The position numbers were made by a program, and so were the translations under genes. Shown here piece after piece: positions 16,811 to 24,522 of a stretch of 64,000 nt of DNA. The stretch comes from Brevibacterium sp. S111. GTDB lineage: Bacteria; Actinomycetota; Actinomycetes; Actinomycetales; Brevibacteriaceae. The notes below the pieces were generated by a model. The model saw nothing but the letters and a program-made list of their open reading frames with translations, ran no database searches and was not told where the DNA came from. Each line of letters begins with the position of its first letter. The stretch's first letter is position 1. The stretch lies in NCBI RefSeq assembly GCF_004745075.1, contig NZ_RHFH01000002.1:186001-250000 (forward strand). The letters are read 5' to 3'.

Positions 16811-17318
16811 TTCGGAATGTGAACCCGCCGGGCACGGCATCGGTCGCTCACGTGGTGGGCTGACGACGAAGATCCATCATGCCGTCGACGGCAAAGGCCG
16901 GCCTTTGGCTGTCGTGGTCACCGGCGGACAGCGCCACGACGGGGTGATCCTGCCGCAGGTGCTGGCTGACATTCGAGTACCGCGGGTCGGCGGTGGTCGT
17001 CCTCGCACGTGTCCGGACGCTGTTCTGGCGGATCGAGCGTATGGGTCCAGAGCCAACCGCGACTATCTGCGTTCGCGTGGTATTCGGGCGGTGATCCCGG
17101 AGAAGAAAGACCAGATCGCGACTCGTAAGAAGCGCGGTAGCAAAGGTGGGCGGCCGCCGGCGTTCGACGCCGGTGTCTACCGGAACCGCAACGTGGTGGA
17201 GCGTTCGTTTGCCTACGTCAAGCAATGGCGGGGGTTAGCGACGAGATACGACAAGATCGCCATCACCTATCGAGCGGCCGTCGTGATCAGCGCGATCCTG
17301 ACATGGCTCCGCCAATAA
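16674..17318 (+). CDS. IS5-family transposase, second frame
   Basis: Carries the rest of the DDE domain: GIGRSRGGLTTKIHHAVDGKGRPL, the second Asp in AVLADRAYGSRANRDYLRSRGI, and the catalytic Glu in YRNRNVVERSFAYVKQWRGLATRYDK. Real homology starts only around residue 40 (NLPDSECEPAGHG), just after the overlap with the first frame. It is probably reached by frameshifting and not by its own start. Confidence 0.85.
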   Translation: MLMLPVTSIGTSPSMAPSIVLTSTRRTRHASIRTQGATSNYKNLPDSECEPAGHGIGRSRGGLTTKIHHAVDGKGRPLAVVVTGGQRHDGVILPQVLADIRVPRVGGGRPRTCPDAVLADRAYGSRANRDYLRSRGIRAVIPEKKDQIATRKKRGSKGGRPPAFDAGVYRNRNVVERSFAYVKQWRGLATRYDKIAITYRAAVVISAILTWLRQ

Positions 17319-17401
17319 AGGAGACATGCCCTAGTCTCAGCGCGCCGTGCGGTCCCATCGGGGCCGTGCACTGCTTCTGGACCGCGCAGTCCGGGCAGGA
17401 C

Positions 17402-17896
17402 TCAGGCGAGAGTCCCGGCCGGTTGCAGACGCTCGCGCTTGTCGATCCACGGTTTGACCCAGGTCATCTGTTCGGGGACCAGAGGCTCACCGCAGGCGCT
17501 GCATACTTCCCCCTGAGTCGTTTCGTGCCCGCAGGTCTCGTGGATGAGCGCCATATGACCGCCGCCTTCGGGAAGCTCCGTGTATTTCTCCGCCCACAGC
17601 GACAGCTGCTGCAGGATCGGCAGCAAGTCGGACGCGGCCTCGGTGGCCGCATAGCCCTGCCGGGTCCTCGCCCCATCGGCATAGTCGACCTTCGTCAGCA
17701 GCCCGGCCTCGAGCATTCCGGACAGACGGCGGCTGAGGACGGCTTCGGAGATTCCGAGGTTCTCACGCAGCTGATCGAATCGTCCCCGCCCGTGGAGGAC
17801 GTCCCGGACGATGAGCAGCACCCATGGATCGCCGAGCACATCGAGCGATCGCTTCACCGGGCAGAACTCCTGCGACCAATCCGAACGCAATGCCAT
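17402..17896 (-). CDS. HxlR-type winged-helix regulator
   Basis: 164 residues. The HxlR domain is clear: WSQEFCPVKRSLDVLGDPWVLLIVRDVLHGRGRFDQL, GISEAVLSRRLSGMLEAGLL. The conserved early Cys is present. The C-terminal part adds a CGHET...CSACGEPL cluster, a possible zinc-binding ribbon seen in the longer HxlR proteins. It is divergent from an MFS gene and probably controls it. AAAGG upstream fits the ATG at 17896. Confidence 0.87.
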   Translation of the reverse strand: MALRSDWSQEFCPVKRSLDVLGDPWVLLIVRDVLHGRGRFDQLRENLGISEAVLSRRLSGMLEAGLLTKVDYADGARTRQGYAATEAASDLLPILQQLSLWAEKYTELPEGGGHMALIHETCGHETTQGEVCSACGEPLVPEQMTWVKPWIDKRERLQPAGTLA

Positions 17897-17945
17897 CTCG
17901 GCTACCTTTCTCCGACGAAGTCTGCTTACACTTCCTCCAGTATAA

Positions 17946-17960
17946 CTTCTTTGAAGAAAG
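17946..17960. promoter_or_regulatory. Short inverted repeat in the HxlR/MFS divergent gap
   Basis: CTTCTTTGAAGAAAG carries a CTTC/GAAG symmetric core in the 76-base gap. TATAAC just upstream on + could be a -10 box for the MFS gene. A candidate HxlR operator; weak evidence. Confidence 0.35.
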
Positions 17961-17972
17961 CCCGAGGGATCG

Positions 17973-19088
17973 ATGTCGACCACTCCACCCGAGCAGCAGA
18001 GGCAGCGCCGCATCCACCCCGCTTGGTGGGTCGCCGCTGTCGCATTCATCGCCCTGCTCGCCGCCGCAGGATTCCGTGCTGCTCCCGGTGCCCTCATGGT
18101 TCCGCTCCATGCGGACTTCGGGTGGTCGATGAGCAGCATGTCCTTGGCCGTGAGCGTGAATCTGCTGCTCTACGGGCTCACCGCACCCTTTGCCGCGGCA
18201 CTCATGGATCGCTTCGGCATCCGCCAGGTGGTCGCGGCGGCTCTGGCACTTGTCGCCCTCGGCGCCGGAGGCAGCGTGCTCATGACCGCGTCCTGGCAGC
18301 TGCTCATCTTCTGGGGAGTGCTCATCGGGCTGGGCACCGGGTCGATGGCCCTCGTGTTCGCTGCCACGATCGCCGATCGCTGGTTCATCGCTCGTCGCGG
18401 GCTGGTCATGGGCATCCTCACGGCCGGATCGGCCACTGGTCAGCTGATCTTCCTGCCTCCGGTCGCCACGATCGCGGAGTCCACCGGCTGGAGGCCCGCA
18501 TCCCTCCTCATCGGAATCGCGGCAATGGCCGCTGTGCCACTGGTCTGGTTCGTCCTTCGCGATCACCCCTCTGACCTGGGCGTCCTGCCCTACGGAGCCG
18601 TCGACACCGACGCTTCGACAGCCACCGACGGCGCCCCCACCAAGCGCCGCGGCACCGTGTTCTCCGGCTGGCTGACCGACAAGTTCGATCCTCGCATCCT
18701 CCTCGTCGCGTACTACACCTTCCGCGGAGTCGGCCTGCTGCTCCTGCCCTGGCTGCTCTCGGACACCGTGCACCCGAGCATGATCCTCTTCATCGTCGTC
18801 TACGGGCTCGACTGGGTGGCGACGGTCCCGCCGACGGCCGCGCTGTGTCGGGAGATCTTCGGGGACAACGGCACCATCGTCTTCGGGTGGGTCTTCGCCG
18901 CCCATCAGATCGGGGCCGCCGGCGCAGCCTTCGCCGCGGGTGTCGTCCGTGACGCCTTCGGTGAGTACACCTATGCCTGGTGGGGCGGGGCGGCCATGTG
19001 CGTCATCGCCGCGGTCCTGTCGTTCGCGGTCAAGCGCCGGCTCGTCGGTGATCGCCGGGAACCCGCCACCGCCGAGGCGGCCGCCTAG
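17973..19088 (+). CDS. MFS transporter with an internal deletion
   Basis: 371 residues, shorter than the roughly 430 usual for this MCT/OFA-like group. Helices 1-6 are normal (AAPGALMVPLHADFGWSMSSMS, LMDRFGIRQVV, ADRWFIARRGLVMG). After the central loop the text jumps from ...TDGAPTKRR straight to GTVFSGWLTDKFDPR, which in relatives belongs to the loop after helix 8. So helices 7-8 (about 50-60 residues) appear to be missing in frame. The remaining helices follow normally. Transport is probably lost or altered. It diverges from the HxlR gene. Confidence 0.8.
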   Translation: MSTTPPEQQRQRRIHPAWWVAAVAFIALLAAAGFRAAPGALMVPLHADFGWSMSSMSLAVSVNLLLYGLTAPFAAALMDRFGIRQVVAAALALVALGAGGSVLMTASWQLLIFWGVLIGLGTGSMALVFAATIADRWFIARRGLVMGILTAGSATGQLIFLPPVATIAESTGWRPASLLIGIAAMAAVPLVWFVLRDHPSDLGVLPYGAVDTDASTATDGAPTKRRGTVFSGWLTDKFDPRILLVAYYTFRGVGLLLLPWLLSDTVHPSMILFIVVYGLDWVATVPPTAALCREIFGDNGTIVFGWVFAAHQIGAAGAAFAAGVVRDAFGEYTYAWWGGAAMCVIAAVLSFAVKRRLVGDRREPATAEAAA

Positions 19089-19318
19089 CTGTACTGACCG
19101 GAGACGTTGATTGAGGCTGCGCCACCTTCGGGGGTACTGTTGAGGTAGCGTCGCGTGCCGGTGGCAGTCTGTGCCAGGCATGGAGGCGCCGAACCTCTGG
19201 GAGGCCGACGGTGTTGTCGCCGCACCCAGCGTCGCCGCGTGACTGACCGCGAGCGTCCAATCCAGACCACGTCAGCAGTTGGCCAGCGCTTCGCCGGTCA
19301 CTACCGCCGACTTCTCGC

Positions 19319-19356
19319 GCCCCTAGGCCCATGTGTCCTCACATGGGCCTAGGGGC
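19319..19356. repeat. Perfect 17-bp hairpin in the gap before a VOC gene
   Basis: Arms 19319-19335 and 19340-19356 (GCCCCTAGGCCCATGTG and its complement) enclose the loop TCCT. CGACTTCT occurs directly on both sides as a flanking repeat. There is no T-run. It lies 37 bases upstream of the VOC start. It could be a terminator, a regulatory stem or the end of a lost element. The rest of 19089-19392 contains no gene I recognise. Confidence 0.7.
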
Positions 19357-19392
19357 GACTTCTGCATGCCCAAAGATCGATAGGAGACATCC

Positions 19393-19767
19393 ATGACTGC
19401 CCGGTTCAACCACATCATCATCCCGGCCCATGCCGCCGAAGAATCCGCCAAGTTCTACCGAGAGCTGCTGGAGGCCAAGTCAGCCCCCGCCTGGGGACCC
19501 TTCGCCCACGTACTGCTCGATGACGGCGTGCTGTTGCAGTTCGTTCGTCCGCCCACCACCTTCAGTGAACTGCACTTTGCCTTCCTAGTCGACGACGAGC
19601 ACTTCGCTCGCACTTTGGCATCACTTATCAGCACCGAAACCGACTACTGGGCAGACCCCCAGCGAACGCTTCGCGCCCAGATCCGCAGCGAAGAAGATGC
19701 CCGCGCTCTCTACGTCCTTGACCCATTCGGCCACCTTGTCGAACTTCTTACCCGTCCATACGTCTAG
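19393..19767 (+). CDS. VOC-family protein, cadmium/arsenic-induced type
   Basis: 124 residues forming one complete VOC domain: FNHIIIPAHAAEESAKFYRELL, then LDDGVLLQFV, SELHFAFLVDDEHFARTL, and a final YVLDPFGHLVELLTRPY. Metal-type positions His5-like, His in ELHFAF and Glu in LVELL are all present. AGGAGAC precedes the ATG. Similar single-domain VOC proteins act as lyases or dioxygenases; the substrate is not evident. Confidence 0.82.
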   Translation: MTARFNHIIIPAHAAEESAKFYRELLEAKSAPAWGPFAHVLLDDGVLLQFVRPPTTFSELHFAFLVDDEHFARTLASLISTETDYWADPQRTLRAQIRSEEDARALYVLDPFGHLVELLTRPYV

Positions 19768-19878
19768 CGCGGAGCTGCGCGGATGACTCAGTTCTCGACG
19801 GTCGACTTACCTATTCGCTCCGACTGCCCAGCAACGTTGCGTTCTTGAGCGAGCGGCTTCACACAGGAAGGCCTCCAT

Positions 19879-20865
19879 ATGTCCCACGCCAACGCAGCAC
19901 TCACACCGCGACACCGGCTGAAAGTCGCCCGACTCGTAATTGACGAAGGCTGGCCGGTCAGCGAGGTCGCCGCTCGCTTCCAGGTGTCCTGGCCGACCGT
20001 GAAGCGGTGGGTAGACCGCTACGCCAACGGCGAATCGATGCAAGACCGGTCCTCGCGACCAAAGACCTCGCCATACAAGACGAGCAAGGCGACGATGAAG
20101 CGGTGCGTGAGCCTGCGCCTGCGACTTCGCGAGGGGCCGGTTCAACTTGCGAGCAGGCTCGGCATCGCGCCGTCCACCGTGCATCGCATCCTCACGACCA
20201 CCCGGCTGAACCGGCTCGCATACGTCGACCGCGCTACAGGTGAACCTGTCCGCCGCTACGAGCACGACTACCCGGGGTCGCTCGTGCATGTGGATGTGAA
20301 GAAGCTCGGCAACATCCCCGACGGCGGCGGCTGGCGCTATGTCGGCCGCCGCCAAGGCGAGAAGAACCGCTCCGCTACCCCGGGCAAGCCGCGCAGTAAG
20401 TGGCACAACCCCAAGCTCGGGTATGCGTTCGTCCACACCGTCATCGACGACCACTCCCGCGTCGCCTACACCGAGGTTCACGACGACGAAACTGCAGTCA
20501 CCGCCGTCGCCGTCCTGCACCGGGCGGTCGACTGGTTCGTCGACCGCGGCGTCATCATCGAACGCGTCCTGTCAGACAACGGCGGCGCGTACCGGTCCTT
20601 CCTGTGGCGTGACGCCTGCGAGGCACTAAGGATCACCCCGAAACGGACTCGCCCGTATCGGCCTCAGACCAATGGGAAAGTCGAGAGGTTTCATCGAACC
20701 ATGGCCGACGGTTGGGCATACTCACGTTGCTACACCTCCGAGGCCGATCGTCGTGCCTCCCTCGACGGATGGCTGCACCAGTACAACCAGCACCGGCCAC
20801 ACAGCGCCTGCGATAACCAGCCGCCGTTCTCACGTTTGATCAACGTCCCCGATCAGTACACCTAG
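19879..20865 (+). CDS. IS481-family transposase
   Basis: 328 residues. N-terminal HTH (ALTPRHRLKVARLVIDEGWPVSEVAARFQVSWPTVKRWVDRY) followed by the rve integrase core: first Asp in GSLVHVDVKKLG, second in VLSDNGGAYRSF, Glu in NGKVERFHRTMADGWAYSRCY, and the family ending HQYNQHRPHSA. AGGAAGG precedes the ATG. It looks intact. I could not define terminal inverted repeats in the flanks; CCGTCC-AC-GGACGG at 20903-20916 is a small hairpin after it. Confidence 0.92.
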   Translation: MSHANAALTPRHRLKVARLVIDEGWPVSEVAARFQVSWPTVKRWVDRYANGESMQDRSSRPKTSPYKTSKATMKRCVSLRLRLREGPVQLASRLGIAPSTVHRILTTTRLNRLAYVDRATGEPVRRYEHDYPGSLVHVDVKKLGNIPDGGGWRYVGRRQGEKNRSATPGKPRSKWHNPKLGYAFVHTVIDDHSRVAYTEVHDDETAVTAVAVLHRAVDWFVDRGVIIERVLSDNGGAYRSFLWRDACEALRITPKRTRPYRPQTNGKVERFHRTMADGWAYSRCYTSEADRRASLDGWLHQYNQHRPHSACDNQPPFSRLINVPDQYT

Positions 20866-20929
20866 CCCAGCCCATCCGACGTCCACGCCACCCCAGTTCA
20901 ATCCGTCCACGGACGGGCTCACCCGATGG

Positions 20930-21307
20930 TCACCCCTGTTCTTCCGGCTCCCACAGCTCGATCCGATTCCCTTCGGGATCGGTCACCCAGCCGAAGCGTC
21001 CGATTCCGTCCATCTGCTGGGTCTGGTCATCCACCTCGGCGCCGGCAACGCGGAGCTGCGCGATCATCGCGTCGAGGTCGGCGACACGGAAATTCAGCAT
21101 CGTCTGCTGCCGATCCTGGCCTTCCGGCCGCGTCCCGAAGTAGTCGGTGTCGGCTTCGAAGAGCCCGATCACGGTCGGTCCCGCCGGCTGCTGCCACAGT
21201 CCGTGATCGCCGAAGTCGACCCCGAGTACGTCTCGGTACCACGTCGTCATCGCCTCGGGGTCGGAGGCCCGCAGGAAGTATCCGCCGATTCCAGTCACTC
21301 TCTCCAT
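20930..21307 (-). CDS. VOC-family glyoxalase-like protein
   Basis: 125 residues, one VOC domain: VTGIGGYFLRASDPEAMTTWYRDVLGV, TMLNFRVADLDAMIAQLRVAGAEV, and the closing GWVTDPEGNRIELWEP with its Glu. The usual first metal His is replaced in TGIGGYF, so metal binding may be altered. It is transcribed towards the IS481 element and diverges from the aldehyde dehydrogenase gene. Confidence 0.85.
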   Translation of the reverse strand: MERVTGIGGYFLRASDPEAMTTWYRDVLGVDFGDHGLWQQPAGPTVIGLFEADTDYFGTRPEGQDRQQTMLNFRVADLDAMIAQLRVAGAEVDDQTQQMDGIGRFGWVTDPEGNRIELWEPEEQG

Positions 21308-21421
21308 GCCCGAATCCTATTCCCGATTCCCAATCCCAGGGATGGACTCAAGTGTCGCGGAATGTCGGGAGACTGTAGTTTGTTACAGGGCACAGATCGT
21401 CAACCCGTGAAAGGACGTTCC

Positions 21422-22795
21422 ATGAGCAAGTTCGCTGTCACCAATGCCAACACCGGCGAGGTCGAAGAAGAGTTCGCCTCGGTTCCGAAAGAAGAGATCC
21501 CCGCGTACATCGATCGTGCCCATGAGGCACATCTGGCGTGGAAGGAGACCCCGCTTCGCGAACGCGCGGCGATCCTGCGCAAGTTCGCCGATCTCGTCGA
21601 TGAGAACGCCGAAGAGATGACCGACATCATCGGTCGTGAGATGGGCAAGATCAAGAAGCAGGGACTCGGCGAGGTCGACAAGGTCGCCCGCACCGCCCGC
21701 TGGATGGCCGACAACGCCGCCACCCACCTGGCTCCCACCCACCTGGCCGCCGCCGGTGCGGCTTCCAGCTATGTCGAGCACCAGCCGCTGGGCGTGCTGC
21801 TGGGCATCATGCCCTGGAACTTCCCCTACAACCAGATCGCCCGCTTTGTGTTGCCGAACCTCATGGTCGGCAACTCGATCATCATGAAGCAGGCCTCGAT
21901 CTGCCCGAAGTCCTCGCAGTACTTCGAGGATCTCCTCACCGAAGCGGGACTGCCGAAGGGCGTCTACCAGAACATCTACCTCGACTCTTCGCACGCCGAA
22001 GAGGTCCTCAAGGACTTCCGCGTCAAGGGCTTCTCGCTCACCGGCTCCGAGGGTGCCGGCGCCTCCGTGGCCGCGATCGCCGCGAAGTACTACAAGCGCG
22101 CCGTGCTCGAGCTCGGCGGCAACGACCCGGCCGTCGTCCTCGACTCGAAGGATGTAGCGTCCGTGGCGCAGAAGCTCGTCGGCCTGCGCCTGGCGAATGC
22201 GGGACAGGTCTGCACCTCGCCCAAGCGCATGATCGTCGTCGATGAGCTCTACGACGAATTCGTCGCCGAGGCCGTCAAGGCCACCGAAGCCATCAAGGTC
22301 TCGGACTTCGACGACCCCGAGGTCGGCATGGGGCCCGTATCCTCCGAAGGCGCTCGCGACGAGATCGTCGAGATGATCGACAAGGCCGTCGCCGATGGCG
22401 CGACCCTGCTCACCGGCGGCAAGAAACTCGACCGTCCGGGCTGGTTCATGTCCCCGGCCGTGCTCACCGACATCGACCCGCGTTCGGACCTCGGCTGCAA
22501 CGAGCTCTTCGGACCGGCCGTGATGATCTACCGCGCCAAGGACGAAGAGGACGCGCTGCGTCTGGCCAATGACACCGAATACGGTCTCATGTCCTCGGTG
22601 TGGACCGACGACCTCGAGAAGGGTCAGGAGTTCGGCAAGAAGATCAACGCCGGCATGACGCTCATCAACGCCCACATGGAGTCCGGACCGGAATACCCGT
22701 TCGGCGGCATCAACCGCTCCGGCTACGGCCGCGAGAACGCTCAGTGGGCGTTCCAGGCCTTCACCAACGAGCACCTCATCCGCGTGCACAACTGA
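21422..22795 (+). CDS. NAD(P)-dependent aldehyde dehydrogenase (succinate-semialdehyde type)
   Basis: 457 residues, full ALDH length for the GabD/SSDH group. Motifs: GIMPWNFPYNQIARFVLPNLMVGN, catalytic Glu in AVLELGGNDP, catalytic Cys in NAGQVCTSPKR, and the C-terminal ELFGPAVMIY and PFGGINRSGYGREN. It would oxidise a small aldehyde such as succinate semialdehyde to the acid. GAAAGGACGTTCC precedes the ATG. Its 3' end is repeated at 51651-51784, marking the left edge of the island. Confidence 0.93.
   Translation: MSKFAVTNANTGEVEEEFASVPKEEIPAYIDRAHEAHLAWKETPLRERAAILRKFADLVDENAEEMTDIIGREMGKIKKQGLGEVDKVARTARWMADNAATHLAPTHLAAAGAASSYVEHQPLGVLLGIMPWNFPYNQIARFVLPNLMVGNSIIMKQASICPKSSQYFEDLLTEAGLPKGVYQNIYLDSSHAEEVLKDFRVKGFSLTGSEGAGASVAAIAAKYYKRAVLELGGNDPAVVLDSKDVASVAQKLVGLRLANAGQVCTSPKRMIVVDELYDEFVAEAVKATEAIKVSDFDDPEVGMGPVSSEGARDEIVEMIDKAVADGATLLTGGKKLDRPGWFMSPAVLTDIDPRSDLGCNELFGPAVMIYRAKDEEDALRLANDTEYGLMSSVWTDDLEKGQEFGKKINAGMTLINAHMESGPEYPFGGINRSGYGRENAQWAFQAFTNEHLIRVHN
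22728..22794. repeat. Left copy of a 67-bp direct repeat (island boundary)
   Basis: The last 67 bases before the ALDH stop, from GCCGCGAGAACGC to GTGCACAACTG, recur exactly at 51718-51784. A further exact 28-base match lies upstream (22581-22608 = 51651-51678). The copies bracket about 29 kb. Confidence 0.9.
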
Positions 22796-22824
22796 GAGAG
22801 TTCCTCAGCCCACGAATAGGCATT

Positions 22825-22858
22825 GATCGGGCCGGCAACTTATGTTGCCGGCCCGATC
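22825..22858 (+). terminator. Terminator after the aldehyde dehydrogenase
   Basis: GATCGGGCCGGCAAC (22825-22839) and its exact complement (22844-22858) enclose TTAT. The 15-bp stem begins 30 bases after the ALDH stop; only a weak T content follows. Confidence 0.8.
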
Positions 22859-23012
22859 GACGTTTCGGTGTTGGCTCCAGCTGCAGAGCTGCACACGCAG
22901 CTGCGGCCAATCACCAGTCCCGTGGTCCCAAACTTGGCGAGACTCCACTTGTCGCAGATCTACGAATTCCCGCTCTGCATAGACTTGCGCTCTACTGATT
23001 CAGAAAAGTTGG

Positions 23013-23160
23013 AGTTCCCACGCGTACGATCGACGCGTTGAGTGCGTGGAAGTAAGTCGAGTCTTTCACAGAAACTGAACGTGCCGCACAAGCTCTGAAA
23101 GAGAAGGTTTCAAGGCTCCCAGGAAGCGGCGACAACTCCGTCTGGGATATCAACCGCTGA
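23013..23160 (+). pseudogene. Small fragment resembling carboxymuconolactone decarboxylase/AhpD
   Basis: One frame reads TIDALSAWK, stop, VESFTETERAAQALKEKVSRL, resembling the LNAWR...F...ERAAL...E segment of AhpD/CMD-like proteins. It ends at TGA 23158. An internal TAA and the missing remainder mark it as a remnant. Nothing else is recognisable between 22859 and 23221. Confidence 0.4.
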
Positions 23161-23221
23161 CCACTTATCTCAGAGCTATTGCACAGCCAGAGTCTCACCT
23201 GAGTTGAGTAAACCCGCACAA

Positions 23222-23614
23222 CTAAGCGGGATGTGAGGCGAACCGCGCACCACGAAAGAACACCATGGCGACAATCGGCGATGCAACCAGCTGATAACCA
23301 AACCATAGTGTCCAGCCTGGTACGCCGAATCTGAGTGCCAATAGAAGTGCGCCGATGGTCACGAGGATCCAGCCGGCGTCGTACGCCAGAAGGTGTTTTG
23401 TGAGCCTTCCTGCCCCGTTTCTGACGGCATACGCGATCTCGGCCACCGCACTGCTCACCACCGCCACCACTGTCAAAAGAAAGAGCCACCCAGGAACACC
23501 TTGGTTTTCTGTCAACGGCTCATATAGCACTAGCATTGCAAGGGCAACTATCGCTTTGAATACCCCGTCCGCAAAGAAGCCTACGCGCAGTATTTGTCGG
23601 CGTTTGGTTTCCAT
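23222..23614 (-). CDS. Small four-helix membrane protein
   Basis: 130 residues with four hydrophobic segments: FADGVFKAIVALAMLVLYEPL, WLFLLTVVAVVSSAVAEIAYAV, AGWILVTIGALLLALRF and FGYQLVASPIVAMVFF. The start METKRRQILRVGF is positively charged and probably cytoplasmic. AGAGGTGA lies upstream of the ATG. I do not recognise a named family. No gene is seen between it and the TetR stop at 23816. Confidence 0.6.
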   Translation of the reverse strand: METKRRQILRVGFFADGVFKAIVALAMLVLYEPLTENQGVPGWLFLLTVVAVVSSAVAEIAYAVRNGAGRLTKHLLAYDAGWILVTIGALLLALRFGVPGWTLWFGYQLVASPIVAMVFFRGARFASHPA

Positions 23615-23815
23615 GTATCACGTCACCTCTCTACTTTTCCCGAAGACGCCGAACAACACCGGAGAAGTAGAGTTATTCGTCTGGGCCACGGTGCCATGCG
23701 TCTGGCCTAAGTTGGCATCACTGGTTCCATATCGATACGGTCCCCAACGGCAAGCCATGGAAGCCGCTAATTGCCGTGCCTATGTTGCTGCCGCCCCTAG
23801 CGGCGAACGAGAATC

Positions 23816-24478
23816 CTATGCGCGATACGCCCGAAGGAACACTTCGACGCCAGCACTGACCCAGGTTGTCCGCTCTCGTGCACTGATTTTCGAACTGGCG
23901 ACAATGTTGGGGCGCGCGGACACGAGCTGAGCAAAGTGCGCTGCAGCAATGTCGGATCGCTGGACGAGAAGAAGTCCACGCTCGCCCCAGGTAGTGAATG
24001 CCGCAGCCAAAGTATCGAGGACCAACCCGGGTCCTGCGCGGTACCACGTTTCGACGAGGGCAGGCTCCTCATGGAACGCTATACCATGCATCTGATCCAT
24101 AAGTATGCGGTGATCTTCTGATGGTGCGTCCGATAGAAGCCACGCCGTTGCGAAGTTGGTCAATGCCGATTCTCGGTCATCAGCACTGGTTACACCCAAT
24201 AAGTACTTCTCAATGAGTACAGTAATATCCTCGGCCACGCGAGCTGCAGATTCGGCAATGATATCTGTGCACAGCGTCGATTTATCCGTGAAATGCTTGT
24301 AGATCGTTCTCGTGGACACCTTGGACGCAGCGGCGATAGCGTCGATACTTGCTCGTTCGATCCCATGCTGGGCCAGCACTTTCCGACCGCCTTCCATAAT
24401 TGCAGCGCGCTTCTCAGGGCGCAAGCGGCTCGTTGATTTTCCGGCCGGGCCTGACGTGCTCGATGTCGAAATCATCAA
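23816..24478 (-). CDS. TetR-family regulator of module A
   Basis: 220 residues. HTH at about residues 22-70: RPEKRAAIMEGGRKVLAQHG then SIDAIAAASKVSTRTIYKHFTDKSTL; the C-terminal part (about 90-215) resembles TetR_C domains of AefR-like proteins. It lies downstream of the MFS and FMN-reductase genes on the same strand. Its own upstream gap (24479-24522) contains TGTAAAGCACC and TTTTAC, a partial match to the operator palindromes upstream of the reductase genes. It is therefore the best candidate to bind them, an inference. Confidence 0.85.
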   Translation of the reverse strand: MMISTSSTSGPAGKSTSRLRPEKRAAIMEGGRKVLAQHGIERASIDAIAAASKVSTRTIYKHFTDKSTLCTDIIAESAARVAEDITVLIEKYLLGVTSADDRESALTNFATAWLLSDAPSEDHRILMDQMHGIAFHEEPALVETWYRAGPGLVLDTLAAAFTTWGERGLLLVQRSDIAAAHFAQLVSARPNIVASSKISARERTTWVSAGVEVFLRAYRA

Positions 24479-24522
24479 TTACCTCTCATTGCTAGTGATG
24501 CACTTGATGCAGTGTAAAGCAC

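Larger units (their letters stand above)
16356..17334 (+). mobile_element. Complete IS5-family (IS427-like) insertion sequence
   Basis: Terminal inverted repeats AGGGCGTGTCTCCTTTATTG (16358-16377) and its complement at 17313-17332 differ at one base. CTAG occurs at both boundaries (16356-16359 and 17331-17334), consistent with a 4-base target duplication. Two overlapping transposase frames lie inside. It has inserted into the 3' end of the AraC-type gene and is structurally complete. Confidence 0.9.
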
